Source of the DNA: Rubrobacter sp. | GTDB lineage: Bacteria > Actinomycetota > Rubrobacteria > Rubrobacterales > Rubrobacteraceae | Assembly (NCBI GenBank): GCA_013815575.1 | Contig: JACDFX010000058.1 | Coordinates: 1 to 7,937, forward strand | DNA: 7,937 nt | Reading direction: 5' to 3' | Part shown: piece after piece, positions 1 through 6,473 of the stretch | How the letters are laid out: each line of letters starts with the position of its first letter | Numbering within the stretch: position 1 is the first letter of the stretch | Position numbers and translations under genes: made by a program | The notes under the pieces: model-generated | What the model was told of the DNA's origin: nothing | Databases searched by the model: none | The model's input: the letters and a program-made list of their open reading frames with translations, nothing else

Positions 1-1467
1 GCCTACTACGGCCTCCTGGACCAGCCGATGGAGGCCGACCGGTTCGTAGAGAGCCTACAGGGGCGGATGGAGGAGGCCCTCAACGGCTTCGACCGCGGGT
101 ACCCCCGCAACCCGTACCTGAACGTAACGGAGCGCGGCAAGGGCCGCATCCGTCTCTCGCCCCTGCCGAGGCAGCCCGAGCCGCCGAACCTCGACGCCCT
201 CAGGGCCGACGTGGCGGGGCGTTGGCCGATGACGAGCCTTCTGGACATCCTCAAGGAGGCCGACTTGAGGCTCGGCTTCACCGACCTGCTCACGACCGTG
301 GCCTCCCGGCAAGTCCTTCCGCCGGACGTCCTCCAAAAGCGCCTCCTGCTCTGCCTCTACGGGCTCGGGACGAACGTGGGCCTCAAGCGCGTGGCCGCCG
401 GCGACGCGGGGAGCACCTACTCGGACCTACGCTACGTGAGGCGCCGCTTCGTACATAAGGAGCAGCTCAGGGCTGCGATCGCCCGCGTAGCCGACGGGGT
501 GTTCGCAGCAAGGGACCCCGGGCTGTGGGGTGAGGCGACCACGGCGTGCGCATCGGACTCGAAGAAGTTCGGAGCGTGGGACCAAAACCTCATGACGGAA
601 TGGCACATCCGCTACGGCGGCAGGGGCGTGATGATCTATTGGCACGTCGAGAAGAAGTCGGTGTGCATCTATTCCCAACTCAAAAGGGCGTCTTCGTCGG
701 AGGTGGCGGCGATGATCGAGGGGGTCTTGCGCCACTGCACCGAGATGAGCGTGGACAGGAATTACGTCGACACCCACGGCCAGTCGGAGGTTGCGTTCGC
801 GTTCAGTCACCTCCTGGGCTTCCGCCTCTTGCCCCGCCTGAAGAACCTGGCGTCGCAACGCCTCTACCGGCCGCGCAGGGGCGAGCCGGGCCGGTGGACG
901 AACCTGCAGCCGATTCTGACGAGGCCGATAGACTGGGAGCTGATCCGCAACCAGTACGACCAGATGGTGCGCTTCGCCAGTGCCCTGCAGGTGGGCACCG
1001 CGGAGGCCGAGTCCATCCTCAGGCGCTTCACCCGCTCCAACCTTCGGCACCCCACCTACCGCGCCCTCTCGGAGCTTGGGCGCGCCGTGAAGACCGTGTT
1101 CCTTTGCGAGTACCTCTCCTCGCTGGAACTCAGGCGGGAGGTCCATGAGGGCCTCAACGTCATCGAGAGTTGGAACGCGGCGAACTCCTTCATCTTCTAC
1201 GGTAAGGGCGGGGAGGTCGCCGCCAACCGCCTGGAGGAGCAGGAGGTCTCCGTGCTCTCGCTGCACCTCCTGCAGCTCGCGCTAGTCTACGTCAATACGC
1301 TGATGATCCAGGAGGTGCTTTCGGCGCCCTCGTGGTCCGGGCGCCTCACTGCCGAGGATCTCAGGGGCCTCACCCCGCTGATCTTCGGGCACGTCAACCC
1401 CTACGGCAGATTCGAGCTGGACATGGAGGAGCGGCTGCCGTTGGGGAACGCGGCGCGAGTCCCCTAA
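1..1467 (+). CDS. tnpA: Tn3-family transposase TnpA, C-terminal half (5' end outside window)
   Basis: This is the DDE transposase of a Tn3-family replicative transposon, which acts on the element's ~38-bp ends. The frame is open from base 1, so the ATG at 28 is unlikely to be the true start; family members are near 1,000 aa and about 488 codons are seen here. The catalytic core is visible: Asp in ASDSKKFG (codon 186), Asp in YVDTHGQSE (codon 257) and Glu in GLNVIESWN (codon 389). Their spacing of 71 and 132 is close to the 72 and 130 I recall for Tn4430 TnpA. The end, [12 protein letters not shown], is the usual family C-terminus. No frameshift or internal stop is visible in this half, so the transposase could be active. 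No resolvase or passenger gene lies in the window; these would be upstream. Family call is firm; subgroup is not assigned. Confidence 0.95.
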   Translation, partial: AYYGLLDQPMEADRFVESLQGRMEEALNGFDRGYPRNPYLNVTERGKGRIRLSPLPRQPEPPNLDALRADVAGRWPMTSLLDILKEADLRLGFTDLLTTVASRQVLPPDVLQKRLLLCLYGLGTNVGLKRVAAGDAGSTYSDLRYVRRRFVHKEQLRAAIARVADGVFAARDPGLWGEATTACASDSKKFGAWDQNLMTEWHIRYGGRGVMIYWHVEKKSVCIYSQLKRASSSEVAAMIEGVLRHCTEMSVDRNYVDTHGQSEVAFAFSHLLGFRLLPRLKNLASQRLYRPRRGEPGRWTNLQPILTRPIDWELIRNQYDQMVRFASALQVGTAEAESILRRFTRSNLRHPTYRALSELGRAVKTVFLCEYLSSLELRREVHEGLNVIESWNAANSFIFYGKGGEVAANRLEEQEVSVLSLHLLQLALVYVNTLMIQEVLSAPSWSGRLTAEDLRGLTPLIFGHVNPYGRFELDMEERLPLGNAARVP

Positions 1468-1501
1468 TTGCGGCTCCTGACAGCTTCCGTAACTCTCCCC
1501 C
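1464..1501 (+). repeat. Candidate 38-bp terminal inverted repeat of the Tn3-family element
   Basis: Read from the outside (minus strand) the stretch starts GGGGGAGAGTTACGG and ends GCAATTAG 38 bases later. This has the family layout: a G-run at the outer tip, an inner end like TTAAG, 38 bp, and overlap with the transposase stop codon. The five bases outside it (TACAA) would be the target duplication. The partner repeat lies outside the window, so this is position and shape only. Confidence 0.55.
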
Positions 1502-1603
1502 TACAAGGAGGTCCTGCTGGTGGTGACGCGAGGCGGCCCGCGCCCGGGACGGCTCCTGGCGCGAAGCAGCGGCGTCTTCGGCCGGTACGCGGGCGGGCGG
1601 TGA
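1502..1603 (+). pseudogene. Possible 3' tail of a gene cut by the Tn3 insertion
   Basis: Immediately outside the candidate transposon end one frame is open for 33 codons (starts YKEVLLVVTRGG, ends FGRYAGGR) and stops with TGA at 1601-1603. That stop overlaps the GTG of the next ORF as GTGA, a common sign of translational coupling in an operon. It may be the stranded C-terminus of the gene the transposon disrupted. I do not recognise the product. An AAGGAGGT at 1505-1512 followed by GTG at 1520 could instead start a 27-aa ORF in the same frame. At this length and GC content an open frame can arise by chance, so support rests mainly on the overlap. Confidence 0.3.
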
Positions 1604-1953
1604 GGCTCCGCGTCTTCGGGACATCCCAGGGAGCGGACGACGGGCTCCACGACCGCGCACGAGGGGAGGTTGGGCGACTCGGCGGGAGCGGCCTAACGGC
1701 CGCGGTGTCCTACCCCCCCGTGCTGCTGGAGGCCTACTCGCTCGTGATGAGGAAGCTCGGCCTCGTCGACGCGAGCGCGTTCCCGTCTTACGTCGAGGCG
1801 GTATACCCTTCGGTGCTTGCCGACAGGCCCGACCACGAGGAGGCGTCCGGCTCGGTTCGCCGCTACCCCGACCAGGACGGGGCTAGCGTGGTGAGCGACG
1901 ATCCGGCGAGTAGAATTCTACCCGTGTGTAACCGACGTGCGGAGGTTCCTTGA
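1600..1953 (+). CDS. Hypothetical protein, 117 aa, coupled to mutL
   Basis: A GTG-started ORF fills most of the gap between the transposon and mutL. It overlaps the preceding open tail by GTGA and the mutL start by TTGA, so both junctions look translationally coupled. Only this frame stays open across 1690-1870, and its third positions are mostly G or C. The middle (SYPPVLLEAYSLVMRKLGL, then FPSYVEAVYPSVL) reads like folded helical protein; the first ~35 and last ~30 residues are low in character and may be degraded. The pattern YPP-LL...FP-YVEAVY loosely resembles a stretch near the C-terminus of Cas3-type helicases, but I see no other Cas feature and do not make that call. It could be a remnant exposed by the transposon insertion. 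Function unknown. Confidence 0.4.
   Translation: MRLRVFGTSQGADDGLHDRARGEVGRLGGSGLTAAVSYPPVLLEAYSLVMRKLGLVDASAFPSYVEAVYPSVLADRPDHEEASGSVRRYPDQDGASVVSDDPASRILPVCNRRAEVP
1910..1921. promoter_or_regulatory. 12-bp perfect palindrome with a -10-like hexamer ahead of mutL
   Basis: GTAGAATTCTAC is a perfect palindrome and an AT island in GC-rich DNA, 28 bases upstream of the mutL start. Its TAGAAT (1911-1916) matches TATAAT at 5 of 6 positions and would place a transcript start near 1923. No good -35 is visible 16-18 bases upstream. It may be a mutL promoter core or chance. Confidence 0.3.
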
Positions 1954-3869
1954 GCCAGGTAGCGTTACTCGATCCCCTCGTGGCTCAGCAGGTCGCCGCC
2001 GGAGAGGTCGTCGACCGCCCCGCCTCCGTGGTCAAGGAGCTCTGCGAGAACGCCCTGGACGCCGGCGCCACGCGCGTAGAGGTGGAGGTAGCCGACGGCG
2101 GCCGCGAGCGCATGCTGGTCAGGGACGACGGCTCTGGCATGAACGAAGAAGACGCCAAGCTGAGCGTCCTGAGGCACGCGACTAGCAAGATCCGCACCGC
2201 AAGCGACATAGAGTCCGTCATGACCCTGGGCTTCCGCGGCGAGGCGTTGCCCTCCGTAGCCAGCGTATCGGCCTTCTCCCTGACCACCTCGACCGGCGAG
2301 GGGGCGGGCACGAACGTGACAACCGACGTTGGCGGCAACGTCGCCGTCTCCCCCGCCTCGCACCCCAAGGGCACCACCGTGCTGGTCGACAGGCTCTTCT
2401 ACAACGTGCCGGCCAGGAGGGCCTTCCTGAAGAGCGCCCGCGCGGAGCGGGCGGCCGTGGTGGAGACCATGACCAACCTCGCCATAGCCCATCCTGGGGT
2501 GATGTTCCGCCTGGTGGAGAAGGGCAACGAGGTGCTCTCCCTGCCCGCGGCCAAGGACCTCATCGAGCGCCTCGCCCAGCTTTACGGCGTGGGCAAGGCG
2601 AGGGCGATGCGGCGGGTGGACCACGAGTCGGGCGCCTTCAAGGTTACCGGCTACGCGGCGTTGCCGAGCATCACCGAGGGCAGCCGCTCGCGCCAGACGG
2701 TGTCCGTGAACGGCCGATGGGTCAGGGCAGAGGCCTTGACCAAGGGCATAGACGACGCCTACCGGGCGACCGTGGCCGCGGGCCGCTTCCCGCCGATGGC
2801 GCTGCGCGTCGAGGTCGACCCTCGGCAGGTGGACGTCAACGTCCACCCGACCAAGCAGCTGGTGCGCTTCTCGGACGAGAAGGAGGTGCGCCAGGTTATA
2901 AGCGAGGCGGTCCGCAACGCCATACAAGGGACGGGGGATCCCGCCCCGGAGCAGGATGGGCGCGGCAGAGAACCCGGAACCTCCTCGGGCCCCTACCCGC
3001 CTCCGGCCAGCGAGGGCGGCCCCTATGCGCCTTTGGCCGCAAGGGAGAGGCATCCCACGGAGGGGCACCCGGCGAACGGGGGGACACGCCCTTCCGTACC
3101 TCCCGGCAAGAGGTCGACCGGCACCAATAAGGGCGGCTCGATCTCTTCGGATAGCCTTTTCGGGACCTCCAAGGGCTCCGGAGCCCATCCATCGAAGGTA
3201 CCCGACCTCTCGGAGCAACGCAGGCGCATAGAGCAAGCTTCCGCCCCTCTCTCACGGGTCGGCTCCACGCCCGGCGTGGAGCGAGGAAGTTTGCCGCGCC
3301 TCAGGGACCTTCGCGTCGTGGGACAGATAGGCTCGGGCTATATCCTCGTGGACGAGCCAATGGCCGCGTGGATCGTCGACCAACACGTCGCTCACGAGCG
3401 TGCCCTGCTCGACCGGCTCGCCGACCCCGAGGCCGAGCAAATGCCCACCATACAATCTCTACTTATCCCCGAAGTGGTCGAGCTCGCACCCCAGGACGCC
3501 GCGGAGGCGGCCGATTCGCTGGAGGAGCTCTCGGTGTACGGCTTCGAGGTGGAGCCGTTCGGCAAGGCTTCCTTCAGGATAAACGGGGTGATCTCCACCC
3601 TGGCACAGCGCGACGTGGCCGGAGCGTTTAGGCAGGCGGTCTCGGTCATGAAGGGCACGGCGTCGGGGATGAGCAGGGAGGAAAGGATCCTCGCCACCAT
3701 AGCGTGCCACTCGGCGGTAAAGCTCGGAGACAGGCTCTCCCACCCAGAGATGGAGGCGCTGATCAAGGACTGGTTGGGCAGCCGCTACCCGGCCACGTGC
3801 CCGCACGGCCGTTCGATCTGCTACCGGCTCGACCACAAGGACATCGCGAAAAAACTCGATAGGCACTGA
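1950..3869 (+). CDS. mutL: DNA mismatch repair protein MutL (endonuclease type)
   Basis: MutL couples mismatch recognition by MutS to strand nicking and excision. The 639-aa protein has all parts. The N-terminal GHKL ATPase shows AAGEVVDRPASVVKEL with E30 and N34, DDGSGM at 59-64, RHATSKI at 75-81 and GFRGEALPS from 94. The transducer domain includes VNVHPTKQLVRF (around 290-300). A Gly/Pro/Ser-rich linker covers about 330-447. The C-terminal dimerisation and nuclease domain has DQHVAHER from D477, ACHSAVKLGDR with C586, and CPHGR with C617. These metal-site motifs belong to MutL of organisms that lack MutH. The DQHA(X2)E(X4)E signature is slightly off: Val replaces Ala and Asp replaces the last Glu. 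The TTG start is chosen because GGAGG sits 5 bases upstream and the protein begins where relatives do. It overlaps the preceding stop by TTGA. Confidence 0.97.
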   Translation: MSQVALLDPLVAQQVAAGEVVDRPASVVKELCENALDAGATRVEVEVADGGRERMLVRDDGSGMNEEDAKLSVLRHATSKIRTASDIESVMTLGFRGEALPSVASVSAFSLTTSTGEGAGTNVTTDVGGNVAVSPASHPKGTTVLVDRLFYNVPARRAFLKSARAERAAVVETMTNLAIAHPGVMFRLVEKGNEVLSLPAAKDLIERLAQLYGVGKARAMRRVDHESGAFKVTGYAALPSITEGSRSRQTVSVNGRWVRAEALTKGIDDAYRATVAAGRFPPMALRVEVDPRQVDVNVHPTKQLVRFSDEKEVRQVISEAVRNAIQGTGDPAPEQDGRGREPGTSSGPYPPPASEGGPYAPLAARERHPTEGHPANGGTRPSVPPGKRSTGTNKGGSISSDSLFGTSKGSGAHPSKVPDLSEQRRRIEQASAPLSRVGSTPGVERGSLPRLRDLRVVGQIGSGYILVDEPMAAWIVDQHVAHERALLDRLADPEAEQMPTIQSLLIPEVVELAPQDAAEAADSLEELSVYGFEVEPFGKASFRINGVISTLAQRDVAGAFRQAVSVMKGTASGMSREERILATIACHSAVKLGDRLSHPEMEALIKDWLGSRYPATCPHGRSICYRLDHKDIAKKLDRH

Positions 3870-4086
3870 GTCTTTAAGAGGGCCGCATACACAAGCCTAG
3901 GCTTCGGTGTTTCGCAAGAAACCGTAGGTTTTGCGTTGACAGTAGAAGGACAGCGCCGAGGAGAGAAGACCGAGCGGGGGGGCGCGCGGCGCGACGAGTC
4001 CGGCGGCCCGCAGGACGAACCGCCGGTGATGGGGATCGACCATCCGCGCGTAGACCAAGGAGGACGCAACGGGGACGATGCGTCAG
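3870..4086. other. Intergenic DNA downstream of mutL with no convincing gene
   Basis: About 217 bases between mutL and the transposon remains. Short frames are open on both strands, as expected at this GC content, but none has a ribosome binding site with family-like content. It holds the palindrome AAGCCTAGGCTT (3893-3904) and the hairpin listed at 3913. On the minus strand a frame near 3900-4060 reads like fragments of protein but I cannot assign it. It may be decayed coding DNA. Confidence 0.5.
3913..3935 (+). terminator. Weak hairpin after mutL
   Basis: CGCAAGAAACC and GGTTTTGCG pair around the loop GTA with two unpaired bases, 43 bases past the mutL stop. No T-run follows on the + strand, so this is at best a weak or factor-assisted terminator. 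Confidence 0.25.
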
Positions 4087-4124
4087 GGGGCAAGATCGGG
4101 TATCGGTAGAAAACGGGTAAATCC
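4087..4124 (-). repeat. Candidate outer end (terminal repeat) of a second, decayed Tn3-type element
   Basis: The + strand reads GGGGCAAGATCGGG with GAAAAC at positions 23-28 of the 38-bp stretch, the same place GAAAAC holds in the Tn3 repeat as I remember it, and then GGTAAATCC. It lies just beyond the C-terminal transposase remnant, with its G-run facing away from it, which is the correct geometry. The partner end is not seen. Confidence 0.4.
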
Positions 4125-4209
4125 CAACGACCTTCATATTCCTTAACACTACAGCCGGTGGCGACCTCCGGAGCAGTTCATGCCGGGCGCAGGGGCGGAG
4201 GCCGTCGCC

Positions 4210-4320
4210 GGCTTCGGGTAGGTCTCCATCGACGTCTATGGTGTACCTGCCGTAGGGGTTTATGTGAGCGTAGCGGGTGGGCCAGAGATGGGCTATGTCT
4301 TCGTCTTTTAGGGGATAGCG
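4210..4320 (-). pseudogene. C-terminal remnant of a second Tn3-family transposase
   Basis: About 37 codons on the minus strand encode YPLKDEDIAHLWPTRYAHIN followed by PYGRYTIDVDGDLP. This aligns with the end of the intact transposase at the window start ([12 protein letters not shown], then [17 protein letters not shown]) and with Tn3 transposase C-termini in general. It is a different lineage, not a copy, since the wording differs throughout. Nothing homologous continues upstream: the homology breaks at 4320, exactly where the inverted-repeat element begins. Downstream the frame stays open to 3874 but reads as noise and runs through the candidate terminal repeat, so the original stop has probably been lost by frameshift. 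The catalytic core is gone, so this is a dead fragment. Confidence 0.75.
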
Positions 4321-4434
4321 GGGAGCATAAAAAAGCGGGGGCACACCGATAAGAGCCGTCGCACGATAGGTCTCCTTCCTCGCGACTCTCCGCGTCAGCA
4401 GAGGAGAAGCTGCCCCAGGAATTTTATGCTCCCC
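4320..4434. mobile_element. 115-bp inverted-repeat element (MITE-like) abutting the transposase remnant
   Basis: Both ends begin GGGGAGCATAAAA going inward, an exact 13-bp inverted repeat at 4320-4332 and 4422-4434. Allowing mismatches, similarity continues to base 26 (20 of 26 identical, including a second GGGGCA block). The GGGG tips resemble Tn3-family ends, and such short elements are mobilised in trans. There is no coding sequence inside and no clear flanking duplication. It sits exactly where the transposase homology stops, so it either inserted there and later lost one flank or marks a deletion endpoint. It is much shorter than any autonomous element. Confidence 0.55.
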
Positions 4435-4440
4435 TCTTCG

Positions 4441-4462
4441 CGGCGCCTTAGCGGCGCCTTAG
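4441..4462. repeat. Two tandem copies of an 11-bp unit
   Basis: CGGCGCCTTAG occurs twice head to tail, followed by a partial third CG. It lies six bases outside the inverted-repeat element. It may be replication slippage or a scar of the insertion. Confidence 0.6.
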
Positions 4463-4614
4463 CGTACGTTTCCGCTCCACTGCTACTCGCGCTCCTTTTA
4501 TCCCTTCCAGCTTGCTGTCACGGTCGAGGACCGGCATCGTGACGGCGCAGGCCAGGCCCACGCCAATCAGTATGATTCGCGGCAGCGTGGCGATGCGCTC
4601 GGCCCGTGTGACGA
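4463..4614. other. Intergenic DNA between mobile remains and the phoU terminator
   Basis: I see no gene, RNA or clear repeat here. A minus-strand frame runs through (4448-4687) but it overlaps the 3' end of phoU and its terminator and has no start signal. Confidence 0.45.
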
Positions 4615-4649
4615 AGCAAAAAGTGGCGACGGTTAGTCTAACGATCGCC
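4615..4649 (-). terminator. Rho-independent terminator of phoU
   Basis: On the minus strand, just past the phoU stop, GGCGATCGTTAG pairs with CTAACCGTCGCC around a minimal loop (10 of 12 pairs, two central mismatches). ACTTTTTGC follows, so the T-run is at 4618-4622. The position directly after the stop fits the end of the mntR-to-phoU gene row. Confidence 0.75.
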
Positions 4650-4652
4650 GCG

Positions 4653-5327
4653 TCAGGAGCGCCGCCGGCCCGCCACGCTCTCCGCACGCTCCCCCTCGAT
4701 CACGAAGACGGCGAGCTCCCCGATCTCCACCCCCCGGTCGGCTATCCGCTCCAGGTAGTGGACCACCAGCGGGGCCCGCGCCAGCCACCCCGGCGAGATA
4801 GCCTCCCCGGCGGCCGAGCCGGCCGCCAGGGCCAGGGCCTCCCTGTAGAGGAGGTCCACCTCGTCGTCCGCAGCCCGGAGGGTCCTGGCGCCGCAGGGGT
4901 CGCGGTGCTCGAAGGCCGTGAGGCCCTCCCCGAAGAGCTTGTGGGTCGCCTGGGCCATGCACAAGATCACACCGTCGAGGTCCCCGTACCCTTGCTCCCC
5001 GGGCGTGTCGGCGACCGCCCGGAAGACGTGCTCGCAGAGGGCTCCGGCCCGCACCAGGTGGTCCGAGGCGCCCCGCACCGCGTGCACCAGCCGCAAATCC
5101 CGGGCGACCGGCGCCTGCCGCACCGCGACCATCGCGCACTCCCGCTCGATGCTCATCCCCCACGACTTGAACTTGGCGTCGTCGCCCAATTGCCGCGCGG
5201 CGGTGCGGGCGTCGTGGTCCTCCAGGGTCCGGACCATGAGCGCCAGAGAGCTCTCCACCTTCCGGCCGAGGGCCATAGTCCCGCGGGCCAGGAGGCCTAG
5301 CTCCAGCTCGAACTGCTTTCGGGGCAT
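4653..5327 (-). CDS. phoU: PhoU-family phosphate signalling protein
   Basis: PhoU is a cytoplasmic metal-bound helical protein that links the PstSCAB phosphate transporter to the PhoR kinase and restrains phosphate uptake. The 224-aa length and two three-helix repeats fit. Markers are IERECAMVAVRQAPVARDLR (about 60-79) in repeat one, ADDEVDLLYREAL in repeat two, and YLERIADRGVEIGELAVFVI near the end. The second metal motif (DDEVD) is intact; the equivalent in the first repeat (GDDAKFKS) lacks the usual final Asp, so one metal cluster may be altered. No pst, phoR or phoB gene is in the window, which is unusual because phoU often follows pstB. It lies 64 bases after the unknown gene and is probably co-transcribed with it. 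AAGGA sits 9 bases before the ATG. A strong terminator follows. Confidence 0.93.
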   Translation of the reverse strand: MPRKQFELELGLLARGTMALGRKVESSLALMVRTLEDHDARTAARQLGDDAKFKSWGMSIERECAMVAVRQAPVARDLRLVHAVRGASDHLVRAGALCEHVFRAVADTPGEQGYGDLDGVILCMAQATHKLFGEGLTAFEHRDPCGARTLRAADDEVDLLYREALALAAGSAAGEAISPGWLARAPLVVHYLERIADRGVEIGELAVFVIEGERAESVAGRRRS

Positions 5328-5391
5328 CCCGGGTGTCCTTCCACGAATCGAGGGGGACGCGGCAACGGCCCCCGCCGCCCCCGTCGGACGA

Positions 5392-5871
5392 TCAGTTCAG
5401 CGAGCCGACGCGCACCTTGGCCGCTTGAGCAGCCTGGGAGAGTTGCGCCAGGCCCGCCGACAAGAGCGCCGCGTCCGCGGCGTGCTTCGGGTAGCCGTTG
5501 CCGCCGCGCGCCTTCCTGCCCAACGCCTCCATCATCCCGAACAGACGGCTCGCCCCCCACCTCCTGTCCTCTTCCTTGCCGCTGTGCTTGGCGACGTTCA
5601 AGACCGCGTACACGCTCTGGGGGTGCAACCCCCCGCTCTCGCCGTGCTCGACGAAGTGGCCGTGGCGCTCCAGGATCGAATCCACCACCCGCCTGGCGCC
5701 GCCTGCGTCGCCCAACGCCCGCGACTCAAGGGAGGGCAGGTAAGCCCCACTGATGACCTTCAGCGCCATCGCCTCCCTCTCGGCGCCTCCCTCCGCGTAC
5801 CCCTCGATCAGCCCGAAAAGCTCCGGGAAACGGTCTTCTGAGGACCGATCCCCGTTCTGCCGTCCGTTCAT
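5392..5871 (-). CDS. Hypothetical protein, 159 aa, between fur and phoU
   Basis: I do not recognise this family. The ATG is well supported by AGGAGG seven bases upstream. The protein has no signal peptide or membrane segment and looks soluble and mostly helical. A central segment has a His/Glu cluster (ERHGHFVEHGE) that could bind metal; the C-terminal part is Ala-rich (LSAGLAQLSQAAQAAK) and may be a coiled or packed helix. The frame is open across its full length with G/C-rich third positions, whereas the + strand frames over it have no such support. It has its own candidate promoter and operator directly upstream and is followed by phoU on the same strand. Context suggests a metal- or phosphate-responsive role, which is inference only. 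Confidence 0.8.
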   Translation of the reverse strand: MNGRQNGDRSSEDRFPELFGLIEGYAEGGAEREAMALKVISGAYLPSLESRALGDAGGARRVVDSILERHGHFVEHGESGGLHPQSVYAVLNVAKHSGKEEDRRWGASRLFGMMEALGRKARGGNGYPKHAADAALLSAGLAQLSQAAQAAKVRVGSLN

Positions 5872-5897
5872 CGCTCGCCTCCTTCACACCAGTCGAA

Positions 5898-5917
5898 TTT
5901 AGATATGTCTAAAAATA
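5898..5917. promoter_or_regulatory. Operator-like palindrome A (MntR/DtxR-type box candidate)
   Basis: TTTAGATATGTCTAAA is an inverted repeat (TTTAGA/TCTAAA around TATG). With the four bases that follow it matches the site at 7291-7310 at 17 of 20 positions. Half-sites of the form TTTAG...CTAAA resemble boxes bound by metal repressors of the DtxR/MntR/SirR group. It lies between a -10-like element and the ribosome binding site of the 159-aa gene. Confidence 0.6.
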
Positions 5918-5943
5918 TTATCAGACCACATGCAATCTGTCAG
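5915..5943 (-). promoter_or_regulatory. Candidate promoter for the 159-aa gene and phoU
   Basis: Minus strand: CTGACA (5938-5943, 5/6 to TTGACA) lies 15 bases from GATAAT (5917-5922, 5/6 to TATAAT) or 17 bases from TAATAT (5915-5920). The promoter overlaps the last codons of the fur gene, and operator A covers the region just downstream of the -10, the usual place for repression. Confidence 0.5.
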
Positions 5944-6397
5944 CGTCCCTCGGGCTCCCGGCTCGGGCTCGCGGCTCGCGGGCCGCGCAGGCGGCGCAGT
6001 GTCCGTGCAGGGTGAGCTCGGAGGAGTCGGCGACGAATGCTGCGTCGTGTTGCACCTGCAGGGCGAGATAGTCGGTGGGCTCTTCGCTGAACTCGATCGT
6101 CGCACCGTAGGGGTCGCAACGGGCGTGCTGGGTGGGCTTGACGGCGCGCAGCCCGTAGCGGTAGCGTCCGCCTCCGAGGCCCTTTCTGCGTGCTACTCCG
6201 AGCTTCTCGAGGAGGTTCAGTGTCCTGTAGACGTTGGAGAGGCTCACTCCGGGGTTGCTCCCGCTTGACGAGCCCGTACACCTGTTCGGCGGAGAGGAGG
6301 CGCCGGCTACTCTCCAGCTCCCGCGGACGACGACCCCGCGCGGGTGGGTGAGGCGATGGCCGCTAACCTTGAGCGCGTGCTCGATCTCGGGCGTCAA
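5921..6397 (-). pseudogene. Fur-family regulator, degenerate (compensated double frameshift, metal sites lost)
   Basis: Fur-family proteins are metal- or peroxide-sensing repressors with a winged helix and a metal-binding dimer domain. The 158-codon frame from TTG starts and continues like a Fur (MTPEIEHALKVSGHRLTHPR, then VSLSNVYRTLNLLEKLGV). Residues ~25-48 are nonsense in this frame, but a neighbouring frame reads LSAEQVYGLVKREQP, exactly the helix expected there. So one shift near 6320-6330 and a second at the four-G run at 6251-6254 cancel out. The metal domain is damaged too: the usual HxH becomes TQHARC with two residues missing, and the first CxxC is C94-D-P-Y97. The second, C134-A-A-C137, remains. 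I see no ribosome binding site. It is probably a decaying Fur/Zur/PerR paralogue; sequencing error could explain the shifts but less easily the lost ligands. Confidence 0.8.
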
Positions 6398-6450
6398 GGC
6401 CGCTTCTGACCCCGACGGTTCGCCGCGCAGCGTACGGCTCCGCGGCTTTT

Positions 6451-6473
6451 ACCGCTGTACCCGATTAAGCGGT
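6451..6473 (-). other. Hairpin directly after the mntR stop
   Basis: ACCGCT and AGCGGT form a perfect 6-bp stem with an 11-base loop, starting at the base next to the mntR stop codon. Four A residues, not T, follow on the minus strand, so it is not a standard terminator. It may stabilise the upstream message end. Confidence 0.3.

Noticed and set aside
1468..1600. Extending the 117-aa ORF back to TTG 1468
   Set aside because: That start lies inside the candidate transposon end, and the added residues have no protein-like character; GTG 1600 has an overlap signal.
1690..1870. Calling the 117-aa ORF a Cas3 remnant
   Set aside because: The resemblance is a loose word pattern; no helicase motif, other cas gene or repeat array is present.
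1965..3236. Long minus-strand frame opposite mutL
   Set aside because: A high-GC shadow of mutL; the + strand carries all MutL motifs.
3936..3941. TTGACA after mutL as a promoter
   Set aside because: No AT-rich -10 at 16-18 bases and no gene follows on that strand.
3874..4344. 156-codon minus-strand frame as one gene
   Set aside because: Only ~37 codons match transposases; its first codons lie in the inverted-repeat element and its tail runs through a candidate transposon end.
4448..4687. Minus-strand 79-codon frame downstream of phoU
   Set aside because: It overlaps the phoU end and its terminator, has no start signal, and resembles no family.
4512..5300. Long + strand frame over phoU
   Set aside because: Shadow of phoU, whose motifs are on the minus strand.
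5328..5391. G-run and C-run pairing in the gap before phoU as a riboswitch
   Set aside because: The pairing is short and loose, as expected in GC-rich DNA, and no known riboswitch core is seen.
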